Below, one piece after another: positions 28,451-37,067 of a stretch of DNA of 64,000 nucleotides (position 1 is the first letter of the stretch; every line of letters starts with the position of its first letter). Below the pieces are notes generated by a model, which worked only from the letters and a program-made list of their open reading frames with translations, ran no database searches and was not told the DNA's origin. The DNA lies in contig NZ_VFOA01000001.1 of the NCBI RefSeq assembly GCF_006715865.1, positions 4,030,001-4,094,000 on the forward strand, in the 5' to 3' direction. A program made the translations under genes and the position numbers. The stretch comes from Cellulomonas sp. SLBN-39. GTDB lineage: Bacteria; Actinomycetota; Actinomycetes; Actinomycetales; Cellulomonadaceae.

Positions 28451-29989
28451 CTATGACGTCGCCGGGGCGACGTCGCTGGAGAAGCGGCGGGGCTTGCCGG
28501 GGCCGAGGGCGGCGGGGTCCGGCTCGACGGTGAGGGCGACCGGGTGGCCCAGCCAGGCCTCGACCTCGCGGGCAGCGCGGGTGGCCGACGCGGCGGGGCC
28601 GACAGCCCGGAGGGTGAGGCGGGCGTCGGCGTGCTGGTGCAGGGACCAGGCGCGCAGGCCGGCGGCCTGGAGGATCTGCGTGGCGTCGATCGAGGGACGC
28701 CACCGGCCGGCGGCGTCGAGGAGCTGGACGGGGGTGCGGCCCTCCAGGCCGACCAGCACCGTGCCGCGGGCGTCGCGGCGCAGGGACGCGTGGTCGCCCG
28801 TGCGGTAGCGCAGCAGGGGCAGGTAGGGGTTCTCGTCGACGGTCACGACGACCTCCCCGCGCGTCCCGTCGGGCACCGGGCGGCCGGCGGCGTCGAGGAT
28901 CTCGACGTGCACCCGGCGGTCGACGACGACGTGCCCCTCGCCGTCGAGGTCGGCGGCGACGGGACCGGTCTCGCGCAGCCCGTACAGGTCGACGAGCGGC
29001 ACGCCCCACGCCGCGCGGACGTCGGCGCGCACCGCCGGGGTCACGTGGGTGGCGCCGTTGACGACCGCGACCGGGTGCAGGTCCAGCCCGTCGGCGGCCA
29101 GGCGCAGCAGGTGCATCAGCGGGTGGGTGCTGGTGGAGACGACCTGGGGGTCGTGGGCGGCGAGCCAGCGCTCGCGGTCGCCGGGGCGGCGCCAGGCGTC
29201 GGCGTGCAGGTTGGCGCGGGCCATCAGCGGGACGGGCGTGCCGGGCGGGCGCGGGAACGCGGACATCGCCGAGACGTACGTGAATGCCGTGCGCTGGTCC
29301 AGGAGATTGAGCAGCCCGAGCCGCTCCGGGTCCGGGTCCCAGGTGGCGCCGGCGGCGGTGACGAGGGCGTGCAGCAGGAGAAGGTCGGCGGCGACGGCGC
29401 GCGGGTGCAGGGGCACGACCATCGCGGCGCCGGTGCTGCCCGAGCTGGAGCCCTCCAGCACCCGGTCGAGCGGCACGTCGACCGGCACGTGCGCGGCGGC
29501 GTCGGCGACGAGATCGGCGCGGGTCACGGTCGGCAGGTCCGCCAGCGGGGTGCGCGGGCCGCTGGTGCGGGACCGGGCCGCCGCGCGGTACCGCGGGACG
29601 GTGCGGTGCACGCGCTCGACCAGGTCCGCGACCCACCCGGGGACCTCGTCCGCGGCGGCCGGCGGGGTCGGGGTGCGGGCCGCGAGCGCGGCGAGGTCGT
29701 CGGCGTCGAGGCGGTCGCCGGTGGCGTGCGCCCACGGCGGCGCGGCGGGGTGCGTGCGGGCGGCCTCGACGCGGGCCAGGTCGGCCGGCCCGAGGGACGG
29801 CCAGCGCTCGGCGTCGGTGAGCACGGCCGCGCCCATGGGGGCGTACTCGGCGAGCAGGCCGCCGGGCCGGGTGAGCCCGGCCGTCGGATCGGCGGCGGGC
29901 GGGTCGGCGGGCGACGGGTCGGCGGGCCTCGCGGCGGCCGGCGTCGTGCTCGGGGCCGGGGTGCCGGTGGGGTCGTCAGTAGTTGGCAT
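28451..29989 (-). CDS. PaaK-like AMP-binding ligase
   Basis: 512 aa. ANL-superfamily adenylating enzyme of the phenylacetate-CoA ligase / capsular PaaK-like branch. Seen: a Pro/Ala/Asp-rich N-terminal 45 residues, helical region, P-loop EGSSSGSTGAAMVVPLHP (residues 179-196), LVDLYGLRETGPVAADLDGEG, PLLRYRTGDHASL with the adenylate-contacting Asp, LEGRTPVQLLDAAGRW, and the C-terminal lysine motif ALGPGKPRRFSSD. All core motifs are present, so it should activate a carboxylic acid; the acid is unknown. Its ATG overlaps the previous gene by 14 nt, tying it to the MoxR operon, an unusual partner for such a ligase. Confidence 0.8.
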   Translation of the reverse strand: MPTTDDPTGTPAPSTTPAAARPADPSPADPPAADPTAGLTRPGGLLAEYAPMGAAVLTDAERWPSLGPADLARVEAARTHPAAPPWAHATGDRLDADDLAALAARTPTPPAAADEVPGWVADLVERVHRTVPRYRAAARSRTSGPRTPLADLPTVTRADLVADAAAHVPVDVPLDRVLEGSSSGSTGAAMVVPLHPRAVAADLLLLHALVTAAGATWDPDPERLGLLNLLDQRTAFTYVSAMSAFPRPPGTPVPLMARANLHADAWRRPGDRERWLAAHDPQVVSTSTHPLMHLLRLAADGLDLHPVAVVNGATHVTPAVRADVRAAWGVPLVDLYGLRETGPVAADLDGEGHVVVDRRVHVEILDAAGRPVPDGTRGEVVVTVDENPYLPLLRYRTGDHASLRRDARGTVLVGLEGRTPVQLLDAAGRWRPSIDATQILQAAGLRAWSLHQHADARLTLRAVGPAASATRAAREVEAWLGHPVALTVEPDPAALGPGKPRRFSSDVAPATS

Positions 29990-30653
29990 ACTGCGCCGCC
30001 GCCTCCTTCGCGCGCTGCTCGGCCAGGCGTCGGGCCAGCTCCTCGGCGCGGCGGCGCTCCTCGGCCATCTGCGCGACGACCTCGCGGCGGTGCCGGGTGC
30101 TCACGGCGGACCACGCGTCGGCGGCCGCGGCGGCGTCCTGCCCGCCGGGCAGCAGCCCGCACACGGCGAGGAACGCCCGGGCGATCTCCTCGCGGGCGGG
30201 CTCGTCCGCGACCCAGGCGCGGGGCTCGCGCAGCCCGTCGAGCAGTCCGACGACCGCGGGCACGACCGTGACCAGCAGCATCGCCGGCCCGCCGACCTGC
30301 TGGGCCTGCGCGGCAAGCGGCGGGGTGCGGTGCAGGCCGAGGAGCAGCCAGGCGGCGAGCAGGCCCGGGGCCGCGCGGGTGGTCGGCGTCGGGTGCGCGG
30401 TGGCGGCCGGGACGCCCAGCACACCGTCGAGGTAGGCCGTCCATGCGGCGTCGAGGACGGTGCCGTCGAGGGAGACCGCGAGGTCCGCGAGCGCCGCGGC
30501 GGGGTGCACGCGCGCGTCGAGGAGCGCGGGCGGTGCGGCGGCGAGCCGGTGGGTCAGGGCGCTCAACGGCAGCCCGGGGCGCCGCTCCCCCGGCACCACC
30601 GAGCGGGGCAGGCCGTCGGGGGCGAGGGCCGTGGGGTCGGGGGCGGTGGTCAT
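29976..30653 (-). CDS. Unknown operon protein with charged C-terminal helix
   Basis: 225 aa from ATG 30653 (ATGA overlap with the metallopeptidase gene). No recognised family. Mostly helical: PLSALTHRLAAAPPALL, LLAAWLLLGLHRTPPLA and VTVVPAVVGLLDGL segments, then a strongly charged C-terminal helix from about residue 185 (MAEERRRAEELARRLAEQRA) that could form a coiled coil. It may be an adaptor between the ATPase pair and the ligase. GC3-rich like its neighbours and clearly in the same transcript. Confidence 0.75.
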   Translation of the reverse strand: MTTAPDPTALAPDGLPRSVVPGERRPGLPLSALTHRLAAAPPALLDARVHPAAALADLAVSLDGTVLDAAWTAYLDGVLGVPAATAHPTPTTRAAPGLLAAWLLLGLHRTPPLAAQAQQVGGPAMLLVTVVPAVVGLLDGLREPRAWVADEPAREEIARAFLAVCGLLPGGQDAAAAADAWSAVSTRHRREVVAQMAEERRRAEELARRLAEQRAKEAAAQYANY

Positions 30654-32392
30654 CGGGTGGTCTCCTGCGTCGTGGCCCAGGTGCGGCGGGCGAACGTGCG
30701 GGCGAAGTCGACGAGCGCGGCGTCGCCGTCGACCCAGTAGGTGTCGTACCCCTCGGGCACCACGACGCCCGCGCGCCGGTCGGGCGGCACGTCGAGCAGC
30801 AGCGACCCTCCGCCGCCCGCGGCGGCGAGCGCACGGGCGGCGGTCTGCTCGGGGTCGGGCTGCGGGGGCCAGCCCTGCCCGCACATCGTCGCCACCCCGT
30901 CGTCGGAGACCACGGCGACGTGCGTGGGGCGCGTCGTCGTCGGCGGACGCCCGGCGTGGCCGAGGAACGTGCGGGCGAGGACGGGCAGGGGGAAGGCCGT
31001 GCCGCCGCCGAAGTGCGCGACGATCGCGCGCAGCACCGCGTCGGGGTCGCGCGTGAACCCGTCGGTGCCCGCGACCTGCCCGGGGCCGCTCCACGTGGTG
31101 GCCTGCACGCGCGCACCCACCCGCAGCGCTGAGAGCGCGAGCACGGCCCCGGCCAGCGCGACCCACGAGAACTGCTTCGGGTCGGGCATCGACCCGGACG
31201 AGTCGAGGTACAGGTCGAGGTCCACGGGCGCGTCGTCGCGGACCACCGGCTCGTCGTCGTGGAACGCCCGCCGCAGGGTCGTCATGCCGGGAACGACGAC
31301 GGGCGACGCGGTGACGGTGCCGGTCCAGTCGACGTCGGCGAGGTCGTCGCCGACCTCCCACGGGTCGAGGCCGCCGAGCAGCGGGTCGACGGGCCGGGCG
31401 GTGCGGCGCTGCGGGAACGGCACGAGGTGGCGGGCGGCGCGCTCGCGGTACCAGGCGACCGCGACGTCCTCCGGGGTGCTGGTGCCGCCGAGGGCGTGGA
31501 CGACGGCGTGCAGGTCGGCGGGCAGGAGCATGTTGCCCGTGTGCCCGGTGGCGCTGCCGGGCGCGTCGGGGGTCAGGGTGGTGGGGGTGGGTGCCTCCGG
31601 GGCGGGGGCGACGTCGCCGACGACCGCGGCGTCCAGCGACGGGTGCACCACGGGCGCGACGAGCGAGCCGTCGCCGGCGAGCCCGTGCGGCAGCGCGCCG
31701 GACGCGTCGGGGCACGCGACGGCACGCACGGACGTGGCGAGCGCGTCGGTGAGCGCGGACTCGGGCAGGGAGGTGCGGATCAGCGCGGCGAACCCGCCCG
31801 CACCGCCGACGGGGTCGCGGGCGTAGGCGCGCACGAGCCGGGCGCACAGCCAGGCGGCGCCCTCGTCGACGGGGTGGGCGGTGCCGCACAGGGTGGTGCG
31901 CGGCAGCTCCCAGAGCAGCTCGCACGCGCGCAGCACCAGCGCCATCAGCGGGTCCTTCGCCGGGCCGAGCGCGCGCCACACGGCCACGAGGTCGGCGCGG
32001 CCGGTGCGCTGGAGCCGGTCGTTGATGAGCAGGTCCTGCCAGAGGTTCGCGACGGGGCCGACGAGGTCGTCCTGGTCGACGAGCCCGGCGCGCACGCGGG
32101 CGGCGACGCGCAGCGCGGTGCGGCGGTGCGCGGGCGCGAGCACGTGGTGCCCGATCTCGTGCGCGAGCACGGCCACGGCGTGGTCGTCGAGGCCGCGGCG
32201 GTGCACGTCGGCGAGGTCGACGTGCACCTCGACGGTGCCGGAGTCGTACCAGGCGAACGAGCCGACGTCGGCGACGGGGTCGGTGTGCAGCACGGGCGGG
32301 TGCACGCGGGTGGTGCTGCCCCACGCGGCCTGCGCGGCGGGCCACGCGTCCTGCCACCGCTGCACGAGCGCGTCGGGCACGGCGCCGCTCAT
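30650..32392 (-). CDS. HExxH metallopeptidase / vWA-like protein (DUF2201 type)
   Basis: 580 aa from ATG 32392. N-terminal half: AVLAHEIGHHVL with HEIGH at residues 78-82 (zinc motif), and LWQDLLINDRLQR a little further, matching the pattern of the putative metallopeptidase domain DUF2201_N. Pro/Thr-rich linker near residues 260-290. C-terminal half: VDLDLYLDSSGSMPDPKQ with the MIDAS-like DxSGS at 397-401, and HVAVVSDDGVATM, matching the vWA-like DUF2201 domain. Such proteins are typically encoded next to MoxR AAA+ ATPases, as here. Overlaps both neighbours by 4 nt. A metal-dependent, ATPase-controlled protein-remodelling or proteolytic role is inferred. Confidence 0.85.
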   Translation of the reverse strand: MSGAVPDALVQRWQDAWPAAQAAWGSTTRVHPPVLHTDPVADVGSFAWYDSGTVEVHVDLADVHRRGLDDHAVAVLAHEIGHHVLAPAHRRTALRVAARVRAGLVDQDDLVGPVANLWQDLLINDRLQRTGRADLVAVWRALGPAKDPLMALVLRACELLWELPRTTLCGTAHPVDEGAAWLCARLVRAYARDPVGGAGGFAALIRTSLPESALTDALATSVRAVACPDASGALPHGLAGDGSLVAPVVHPSLDAAVVGDVAPAPEAPTPTTLTPDAPGSATGHTGNMLLPADLHAVVHALGGTSTPEDVAVAWYRERAARHLVPFPQRRTARPVDPLLGGLDPWEVGDDLADVDWTGTVTASPVVVPGMTTLRRAFHDDEPVVRDDAPVDLDLYLDSSGSMPDPKQFSWVALAGAVLALSALRVGARVQATTWSGPGQVAGTDGFTRDPDAVLRAIVAHFGGGTAFPLPVLARTFLGHAGRPPTTTRPTHVAVVSDDGVATMCGQGWPPQPDPEQTAARALAAAGGGGSLLLDVPPDRRAGVVVPEGYDTYWVDGDAALVDFARTFARRTWATTQETTR

Positions 32393-33504
32393 GCCGGCCC
32401 CCCGGCCACGCGCACGACGTCGAGGGCGTAGGAGTGCGCGCGGCTGACGAGGACGACGTCGTCGCCGGTGGCGGGTCCGCCGGGCACGACGCCGGTCGTC
32501 GCGTCCTGCCACGGCACGGGCAGCGCCGGCTCGGGGGCCGCCGCGCGTCCGGCGAGGAGCCGCCCCACGGCGCCACGGGGACGGGGCGGGGCCTCGACGG
32601 CGGCGGACAGGTCGAGGTCGTCCAGCGGTACGACGCCCGCCCCGTGCACGTCCGCGACGACGGCCCACGTCTGCCCGTCGGCGACAACGGCCCAGCCCGT
32701 CGGCCCACCCGGCACGGCGACCGGCAGCCCGACCCACGGCCCGCCCCACGCGGCGAACCCGCCGACCCGGCGCAGCACGCCCGGCCCGTCCGGCGCCTGC
32801 GGCCACCACCACCGGTCGGCGCGGTGGCGCGTCAGCACGTCCGCGACGTCGTCGGGCGCGACGCCGAGCAGCGGGCCCGCGAGCGCGGCGGGCAGGGCCG
32901 CGGCGGCGTCGAGGGCCGCGTCCCGGTACCGCACCAGGCCGGTGCGCCAGGCGGCGACGAGCAGCGCGGGCCGCACGTGCGCCGCGTCGGCGGGTGCGGG
33001 CGCGGCGGCCAGCCGGGCCGACCAGGCGTCGAGCAGGCCCGTACGGGCGACGACGTCGGCGGCGGCGACCACGGCGGGCACGACGTGCGTGGGGTGCGCG
33101 CGCACCCAGGGCGCGAGCGCGGGCAGCACCTGCACGACGGCGGTCCGCTGCGCGCGGCCGGTGTGCCAGCGTCCGCGGGCGACGAGGTCGAGGGTCGTGC
33201 GGACCACCGCGAGCACGGCGTCCGCCCCGGGTACGTCCGGTGCGGGACCGTCGGGCGTGGGCGCGGCGTCGGTCGGCGTGTCGTCGGCGGGTGCGGGGTG
33301 GGTGGCGGTGAGGGCGTCGGCGACGGGGACGACGTCGGCCAGCGCGGCGCGCACCGACGCGGGCTCGGCGCCGAGCCCCTGCGCGGCGCGCAGCCACGGG
33401 TCGACCGTCGCGGCGTGGGCCCGCAGCACCTGCCCGAGCGTGCTGCCCGGGTCGAGCACCGGCGCGCCGGGCCGTGCAGGGGCGTCGCCGCCCGGGGTCG
33501 TCAC
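32389..33504 (-). CDS. Unknown protein between MoxR ATPase and metallopeptidase
   Basis: 371 aa from GTG 33504, overlapping the ATPase stop by 4 nt. No known domain recognised. Seen: an N-terminal helical region (GSTLGQVLRAHAATVDPWLR), Ala/Pro/Asp-rich spacer, a long Ala/Val-rich helical-repeat-like middle (VLPALAPWVRAHPTHVVPAV and similar), and a beta-rich C-terminus with GFAAWGGPWVGLPVAV, GWAVVADGQTWAVVAD and YALDVVRVAG. Helical repeat plus beta domain suggests a substrate or target-recognition subunit of the MoxR-vWA machine; that is inference only. Confidence 0.75.
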   Translation of the reverse strand: MTTPGGDAPARPGAPVLDPGSTLGQVLRAHAATVDPWLRAAQGLGAEPASVRAALADVVPVADALTATHPAPADDTPTDAAPTPDGPAPDVPGADAVLAVVRTTLDLVARGRWHTGRAQRTAVVQVLPALAPWVRAHPTHVVPAVVAAADVVARTGLLDAWSARLAAAPAPADAAHVRPALLVAAWRTGLVRYRDAALDAAAALPAALAGPLLGVAPDDVADVLTRHRADRWWWPQAPDGPGVLRRVGGFAAWGGPWVGLPVAVPGGPTGWAVVADGQTWAVVADVHGAGVVPLDDLDLSAAVEAPPRPRGAVGRLLAGRAAAPEPALPVPWQDATTGVVPGGPATGDDVVLVSRAHSYALDVVRVAGGPA

Positions 33505-35111
33505 GCGCCGCTCCACCGCAACCACGACAGGTACGCGGAGTACCGCTGGTGGGCGTACTTCAGCGCGAGCGCGTCGTCGTAGACGTCGCCGTGCAGCTTG
33601 GTGGCCTGCTCCCACCGGGCCAGCAGCCCTTCGATGCGGGCGAGGCGGGTGCGGACGGTCGCCTCGTCGACGCCGTCGAGGCCCTGGCCGAGCTCGGCGA
33701 GGACGTCGCCGACGGGGTCGTCGCGGTCGAGGTCGGCGGCGTCGTGCTGGCGGCACGCGGTGTCGAACAGGTCGCGGATCCACGAGACCCGGTCGGTGCG
33801 CAGCGGCTCGCGCTCGGGGTCGTCGAACGCCGGGGCCGCGAGGTCGGGCTGGAGCTTGTCGTGCAGGACGAACGGCAGCACCGCCCGCAGGTCCGCGAGC
33901 GTGACCTCGGCGTTGCCGCGGAAGTACGCCATGGCCTTGGCGTACAGCACGAGGGACTGCAGCGCGCGCACGGACAGCCCGTTGAGGGTCTGGGCGCCGA
34001 CGTCCTCGACCCGGTCGCGCCCGTCGTCGGCGAGGGCCAGCAGGTGCGGGTCCACGCCGGCCAGGCGCGCGGTGTCCTTGGTGCGGTACTCCAGCTGCCA
34101 CGCCGCGCGCTCCAGCAGCTCGAGCTGGGACGCGAAGTGCTCGAGCCGCCGCCGCACCGGCGCCGGGAACGGCACCGCGAGCACCTCCCGGTGCAGGCGG
34201 TCGTGCTCGTCGGCGTCGAACACCACCCCCGGCGGCACGTTCTCCTCCGGCCGCAGCCCCCGCTCCGCGCGCGCCACGAGGTCGCCGAGGAACCGGGAGT
34301 TGAACGCCAGGGCCTTGACGACCACGTCGATGCGGTCGCGCAGCGCGTCGACGACCTGGAACGTGCCGCCGCCGGCGTCGTCGTTCGCCGTCAGGTACCA
34401 CGCGGACGCCCCGGTCTCGTAGACCTGGTCGAACACCTCCACGTACCCGTCGGCGAGCACCGTCAGCAGCGCCGACTGCGTGCGCGTCGGGATGCGGTTG
34501 TACTCGTCGACGATCTTCACGCGCATGCCCAGCCACGACCGCCACGCCACGTCGATGTCCGCCAGGCTCTCGGCGTTGACCAGGTCCCGCGGCAGCGGCG
34601 TGCCGAACATGTCCTGCACCGTCAGCTGCGGGTGCCCGTGCTGCATGGCCCGCCGCACCTCCCGCACCGGGTACCCCGCGATGACGCCCATGAGGATCGC
34701 CGACGCCGTCTTGCCCCGCCCCGGCCCACCGACCAGCAGGCACCTGCCCCGCACCGCGAACGTCAGCAGCGGCAGCAGCACGAACGACGAGTACGACTGG
34801 TCCGTCGGCAGGTCGACCGCCGCCCGCGAGTCCCCGAGGTGGAACGTCGTCGCCGGCCGCGCCGGGTCCGAGAACTCCACGTCGTAGTGCGGGCTGATGA
34901 TCGCGTGGTTGACCATCCAGAAGTACGCCTGCCGCAGCTTCTCGTCCAACGGCACCCCACCAGCAGCCGGCTCAGCCGCGGCCTCGTCGGCGAACAGGTG
35001 CGCCACGTCCAGCGCCAGGCCCCGCGGCACCGACCGGGCCCCCGCCCGGGTCGGCGCGGCAGACACCTGCGTGAGATCGGCATCGGGAGCGTTCACGAGC
35101 CCGATCCTCAC
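33501..35111 (-). CDS. MoxR-type AAA+ ATPase
   Basis: 536 aa from GTG 35111, with a perfect AGGAGG 8 nt upstream; a longer frame to 35198 lacks a ribosome site. AAA+ core: Walker A LLVGGPGRGKTASAIL (GGPGRGKT at 128-135), VQDMFGTPLPRDLV, Walker B VKIVDEYNRIP (Asp-Glu 202-203), sensor region ASAWYLTANDDAGGGTFQVV and RDRIDVVV with an arginine finger candidate. The C-terminal 200 residues are helical. MoxR ATPases act with vWA proteins to remodel or insert cofactors into target proteins. First gene of a five-gene operon with overlaps at every junction. Confidence 0.9.
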   Translation of the reverse strand: MRIGLVNAPDADLTQVSAAPTRAGARSVPRGLALDVAHLFADEAAAEPAAGGVPLDEKLRQAYFWMVNHAIISPHYDVEFSDPARPATTFHLGDSRAAVDLPTDQSYSSFVLLPLLTFAVRGRCLLVGGPGRGKTASAILMGVIAGYPVREVRRAMQHGHPQLTVQDMFGTPLPRDLVNAESLADIDVAWRSWLGMRVKIVDEYNRIPTRTQSALLTVLADGYVEVFDQVYETGASAWYLTANDDAGGGTFQVVDALRDRIDVVVKALAFNSRFLGDLVARAERGLRPEENVPPGVVFDADEHDRLHREVLAVPFPAPVRRRLEHFASQLELLERAAWQLEYRTKDTARLAGVDPHLLALADDGRDRVEDVGAQTLNGLSVRALQSLVLYAKAMAYFRGNAEVTLADLRAVLPFVLHDKLQPDLAAPAFDDPEREPLRTDRVSWIRDLFDTACRQHDAADLDRDDPVGDVLAELGQGLDGVDEATVRTRLARIEGLLARWEQATKLHGDVYDDALALKYAHQRYSAYLSWLRWSGA

Positions 35112-35213
35112 ATGCTCAACCTCCTGACCCGCGTCGGGCGCGGTCGTGAGCTGGTGCGTCCCGGATTTCGTGGAGCCGGGATACACCACTACCTCCATGG
35201 AAGCCGGGGCGGT

Positions 35214-35471
35214 TCAGGATGCACCTTCAATGCCCAGGGCGCGCCGCCCTGCGGGCGTCAGCCTCCACCCGGGCCCAGTGCCACCTTGAATCGACAATGA
35301 GTCGACTAAACCTTGCCGCTCCAGATCACGGAGCACATGCAGGATGTTCGGCTCCAACAGGACCTGCGATCGCGCGTAGTACTCAAAGTCAAGTTGGCGA
35401 GTGTCCAAGCGACCATCGCTCGCGGCCACAACCTCGAGAACAATCCGCTCATTGTCCTCCACGCCTGTCAC
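35214..35471 (-). CDS. Small winged-helix protein
   Basis: 85 aa. NERIVLEVVAASDGRLDTRQ, a helix NILHVLRDLERQGLVDSL and wing-like GGTGPGWRLTPAGRRALG match the winged-helix layout of small actinobacterial HTH proteins ending in the LTxxGRxAL pattern. GTG 35471 sits close behind GGAGG; GTG 35462 is an alternative. It is 102 nt upstream of the MoxR operon on the same strand and could regulate it, or belong to the small-gene island. Codon use is less GC-biased than in the operon. Confidence 0.7.
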   Translation of the reverse strand: MTGVEDNERIVLEVVAASDGRLDTRQLDFEYYARSQVLLEPNILHVLRDLERQGLVDSLSIQGGTGPGWRLTPAGRRALGIEGAS

Positions 35472-35600
35472 CCCCCTCCGAGCACGGACGGGTGGTACAG
35501 GAGTCAGGTGCGATATTCCTTGAGAATCCGTAGTCGTTCAGCGCCTGAGTATGCAGGGCGTACTCACGCGCCTGGCCCACGGCTCGACGACGACGTCGAA

Positions 35601-35999
35601 CTAGCCATAGAGCGTGACCGCAGAGCGCCAGTCGGCAACCCCCTCGCACGGAAGGAATGTGACCTCCTCCGGATTCGCGGACCCGAGCCTCTCCACATCC
35701 ACCCACAACGATCGCTGACGGCCGTTGATCGTGACGGCGTACTCGAACTCGCCCACACCCGCCCACTCGATGTCACCGGAGAAGTGCTCCAGATCACCGG
35801 ACTCACAGTCCTCGGAGCCGTCGCCGAGCGGGAGGTCGACCACCGTCCCCGTGCCGTCGGGACGCAGCACGATGCTGACGCCTGTGAGCTCGTCGCCCCA
35901 CTCGCGCGGCAGCTCGACCTCCGGAGACGTCGGGGCGCACGAGGCGACGAGACATGCGACGGGCAGCGCAAGGAGCCCGAGACCGGTGCGACGCTTCAC
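35601..35999 (-). CDS. Putative secreted lipoprotein
   Basis: About 132 aa from GTG 35999 (GTG 36014 also possible). Signal peptide VKRRTGLGLLALPVACLVASC with a lipobox-type LVASC: the cysteine would be lipidated and the protein anchored on the outer face of the membrane. The mature part is Asp/Glu-rich with likely beta strands: GVSIVLRPDGTGTVVDLPLG, FEYAVTINGRQRSLWVDVER and EEVTFLPCEGVADWRS, with three further cysteines (ED-C-ESG, LP-C-EG). No family recognised. Many such lipoproteins carry immunity or sensing roles, but nothing here proves it. Confidence 0.65.
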   Translation of the reverse strand: MKRRTGLGLLALPVACLVASCAPTSPEVELPREWGDELTGVSIVLRPDGTGTVVDLPLGDGSEDCESGDLEHFSGDIEWAGVGEFEYAVTINGRQRSLWVDVERLGSANPEEVTFLPCEGVADWRSAVTLYG

Positions 36000-36466
36000 C
36001 AGCCGATCCACCTCTCCATCACGACCCGCATCAGGCCTGAGAACGTCAACGACACACCCTGCGGAACGGTGGCGGCCTCGACCACGGGGGTCGTCGTGCA
36101 GGACGGCGCAACCCTTCCACATGCGGGGCGTCGACAGACAAGGAACCGATGCACCGAGCAGGCGCGAGAGACGAGGACCCGTGGTGCACGAGCACCGGGG
36201 GCCTCAACCTCCGAAGGACCGCTCACCCAGCAGGCCGACAAGGAAGTCGTCGTGGTCGACAGCCGAGCCCGTGAAGCGAGAGCGCGGGAGCAGGACCCTC
36301 GCGATGCTGGACGAGCCGCCCCCGGCCTCCCTCCGTCCGAGGCGAACGCCCTCACGCCGACGTGATCGTCCGGGGTCCGCGTCACACGGCGACGGCGTGC
36401 CGGCACCCTCGCACGACGACCCGTCTGACGGCCGGGTGACCCCCGCGCCGCCCACCGCGTCGGACG
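36000..36466. other. 467 nt without a confident gene
   Basis: Several overlapping frames are open but none has consistent coding signs. The best stretch is on the minus strand ending at 36204: SSSIARVLLPRSRFTGSAVD followed by HDDFLVGLLGERSFGG looks protein-like and GC3-rich, but the upstream part is low-complexity, so this may be the 3' remnant of a decayed gene. Confidence 0.4.
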
Positions 36467-36964
36467 TCAGGTACCGGCCACCCACCGCCGGGTGAACGCG
36501 CTGCGCTCGGCGACCGAGGGTGAGATGTCGTGCAGCGCCCTCGCCACGTCCGCGACGAGGGCGTCGAGCATGGTGAGCAGCTCACGCCGGTCGATCCTCT
36601 CGACGTCCGGCAACGGCTGCCATGTCACCCGTGAGCTGCAGCGGATCACCACGTCGTCGGCGTCTGCCGAGAAGAAGAACGTCGCCTCGACGCCGGGAGG
36701 GTAAAGGTCCAGCTCGACGTCCTGCCCCGACCTGATTCCGGCGACGACGTCGGGCAGCTCTTCCAGGAACGCGGACATGTCGTAGCCCACGTCGACCCGC
36801 CACGGATCGCGCCCGAACCCGACCAGCACGAACCGGCCCGCCGCCACGTCGTCGAGGAGCGCGCACGCCGCGATCACGTCTGTGAAGTAGTCCCCGTGCA
36901 CCTCGAACGGGCCAGGGTGCGGCTGTACGTCGGCCGCCGCCTCGAACGCCACGCGGAACACCAT
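36467..36964 (-). CDS. Hypothetical protein, immunity-like
   Basis: 165 aa from ATG 36964 behind AGGGGGG at long spacing. No family assigned. Seen: WRVDVGYDMSAFLEELPDVV, DVELDLYPPGVEATFFFSAD, DVVIRCSSRVTWQPLPDVER and a final long helix (RRELLTMLDALVADVARAL). The alternation of short beta strands with a C-terminal helix, acidic composition and lone position are like many bacterial immunity proteins of polymorphic toxin loci. No toxin gene is present nearby. Confidence 0.6.
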   Translation of the reverse strand: MVFRVAFEAAADVQPHPGPFEVHGDYFTDVIAACALLDDVAAGRFVLVGFGRDPWRVDVGYDMSAFLEELPDVVAGIRSGQDVELDLYPPGVEATFFFSADADDVVIRCSSRVTWQPLPDVERIDRRELLTMLDALVADVARALHDISPSVAERSAFTRRWVAGT

Positions 36965-37067
36965 CAGCGGCTACGCCCCCCTACTTCCCGGACGTCGCGT
37001 GCCGGGGAGACGGGCTTCGAGTGCCACGAGCAGGGCACGTCGCCATCGCCACGCGGTCCGGCCCGCG

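Noticed and set aside
36204-36485. 93-codon minus-strand frame
   Set aside because: Only its last 35 codons look coding; the first part is low-complexity. Noted as a possible remnant, not called as a gene.
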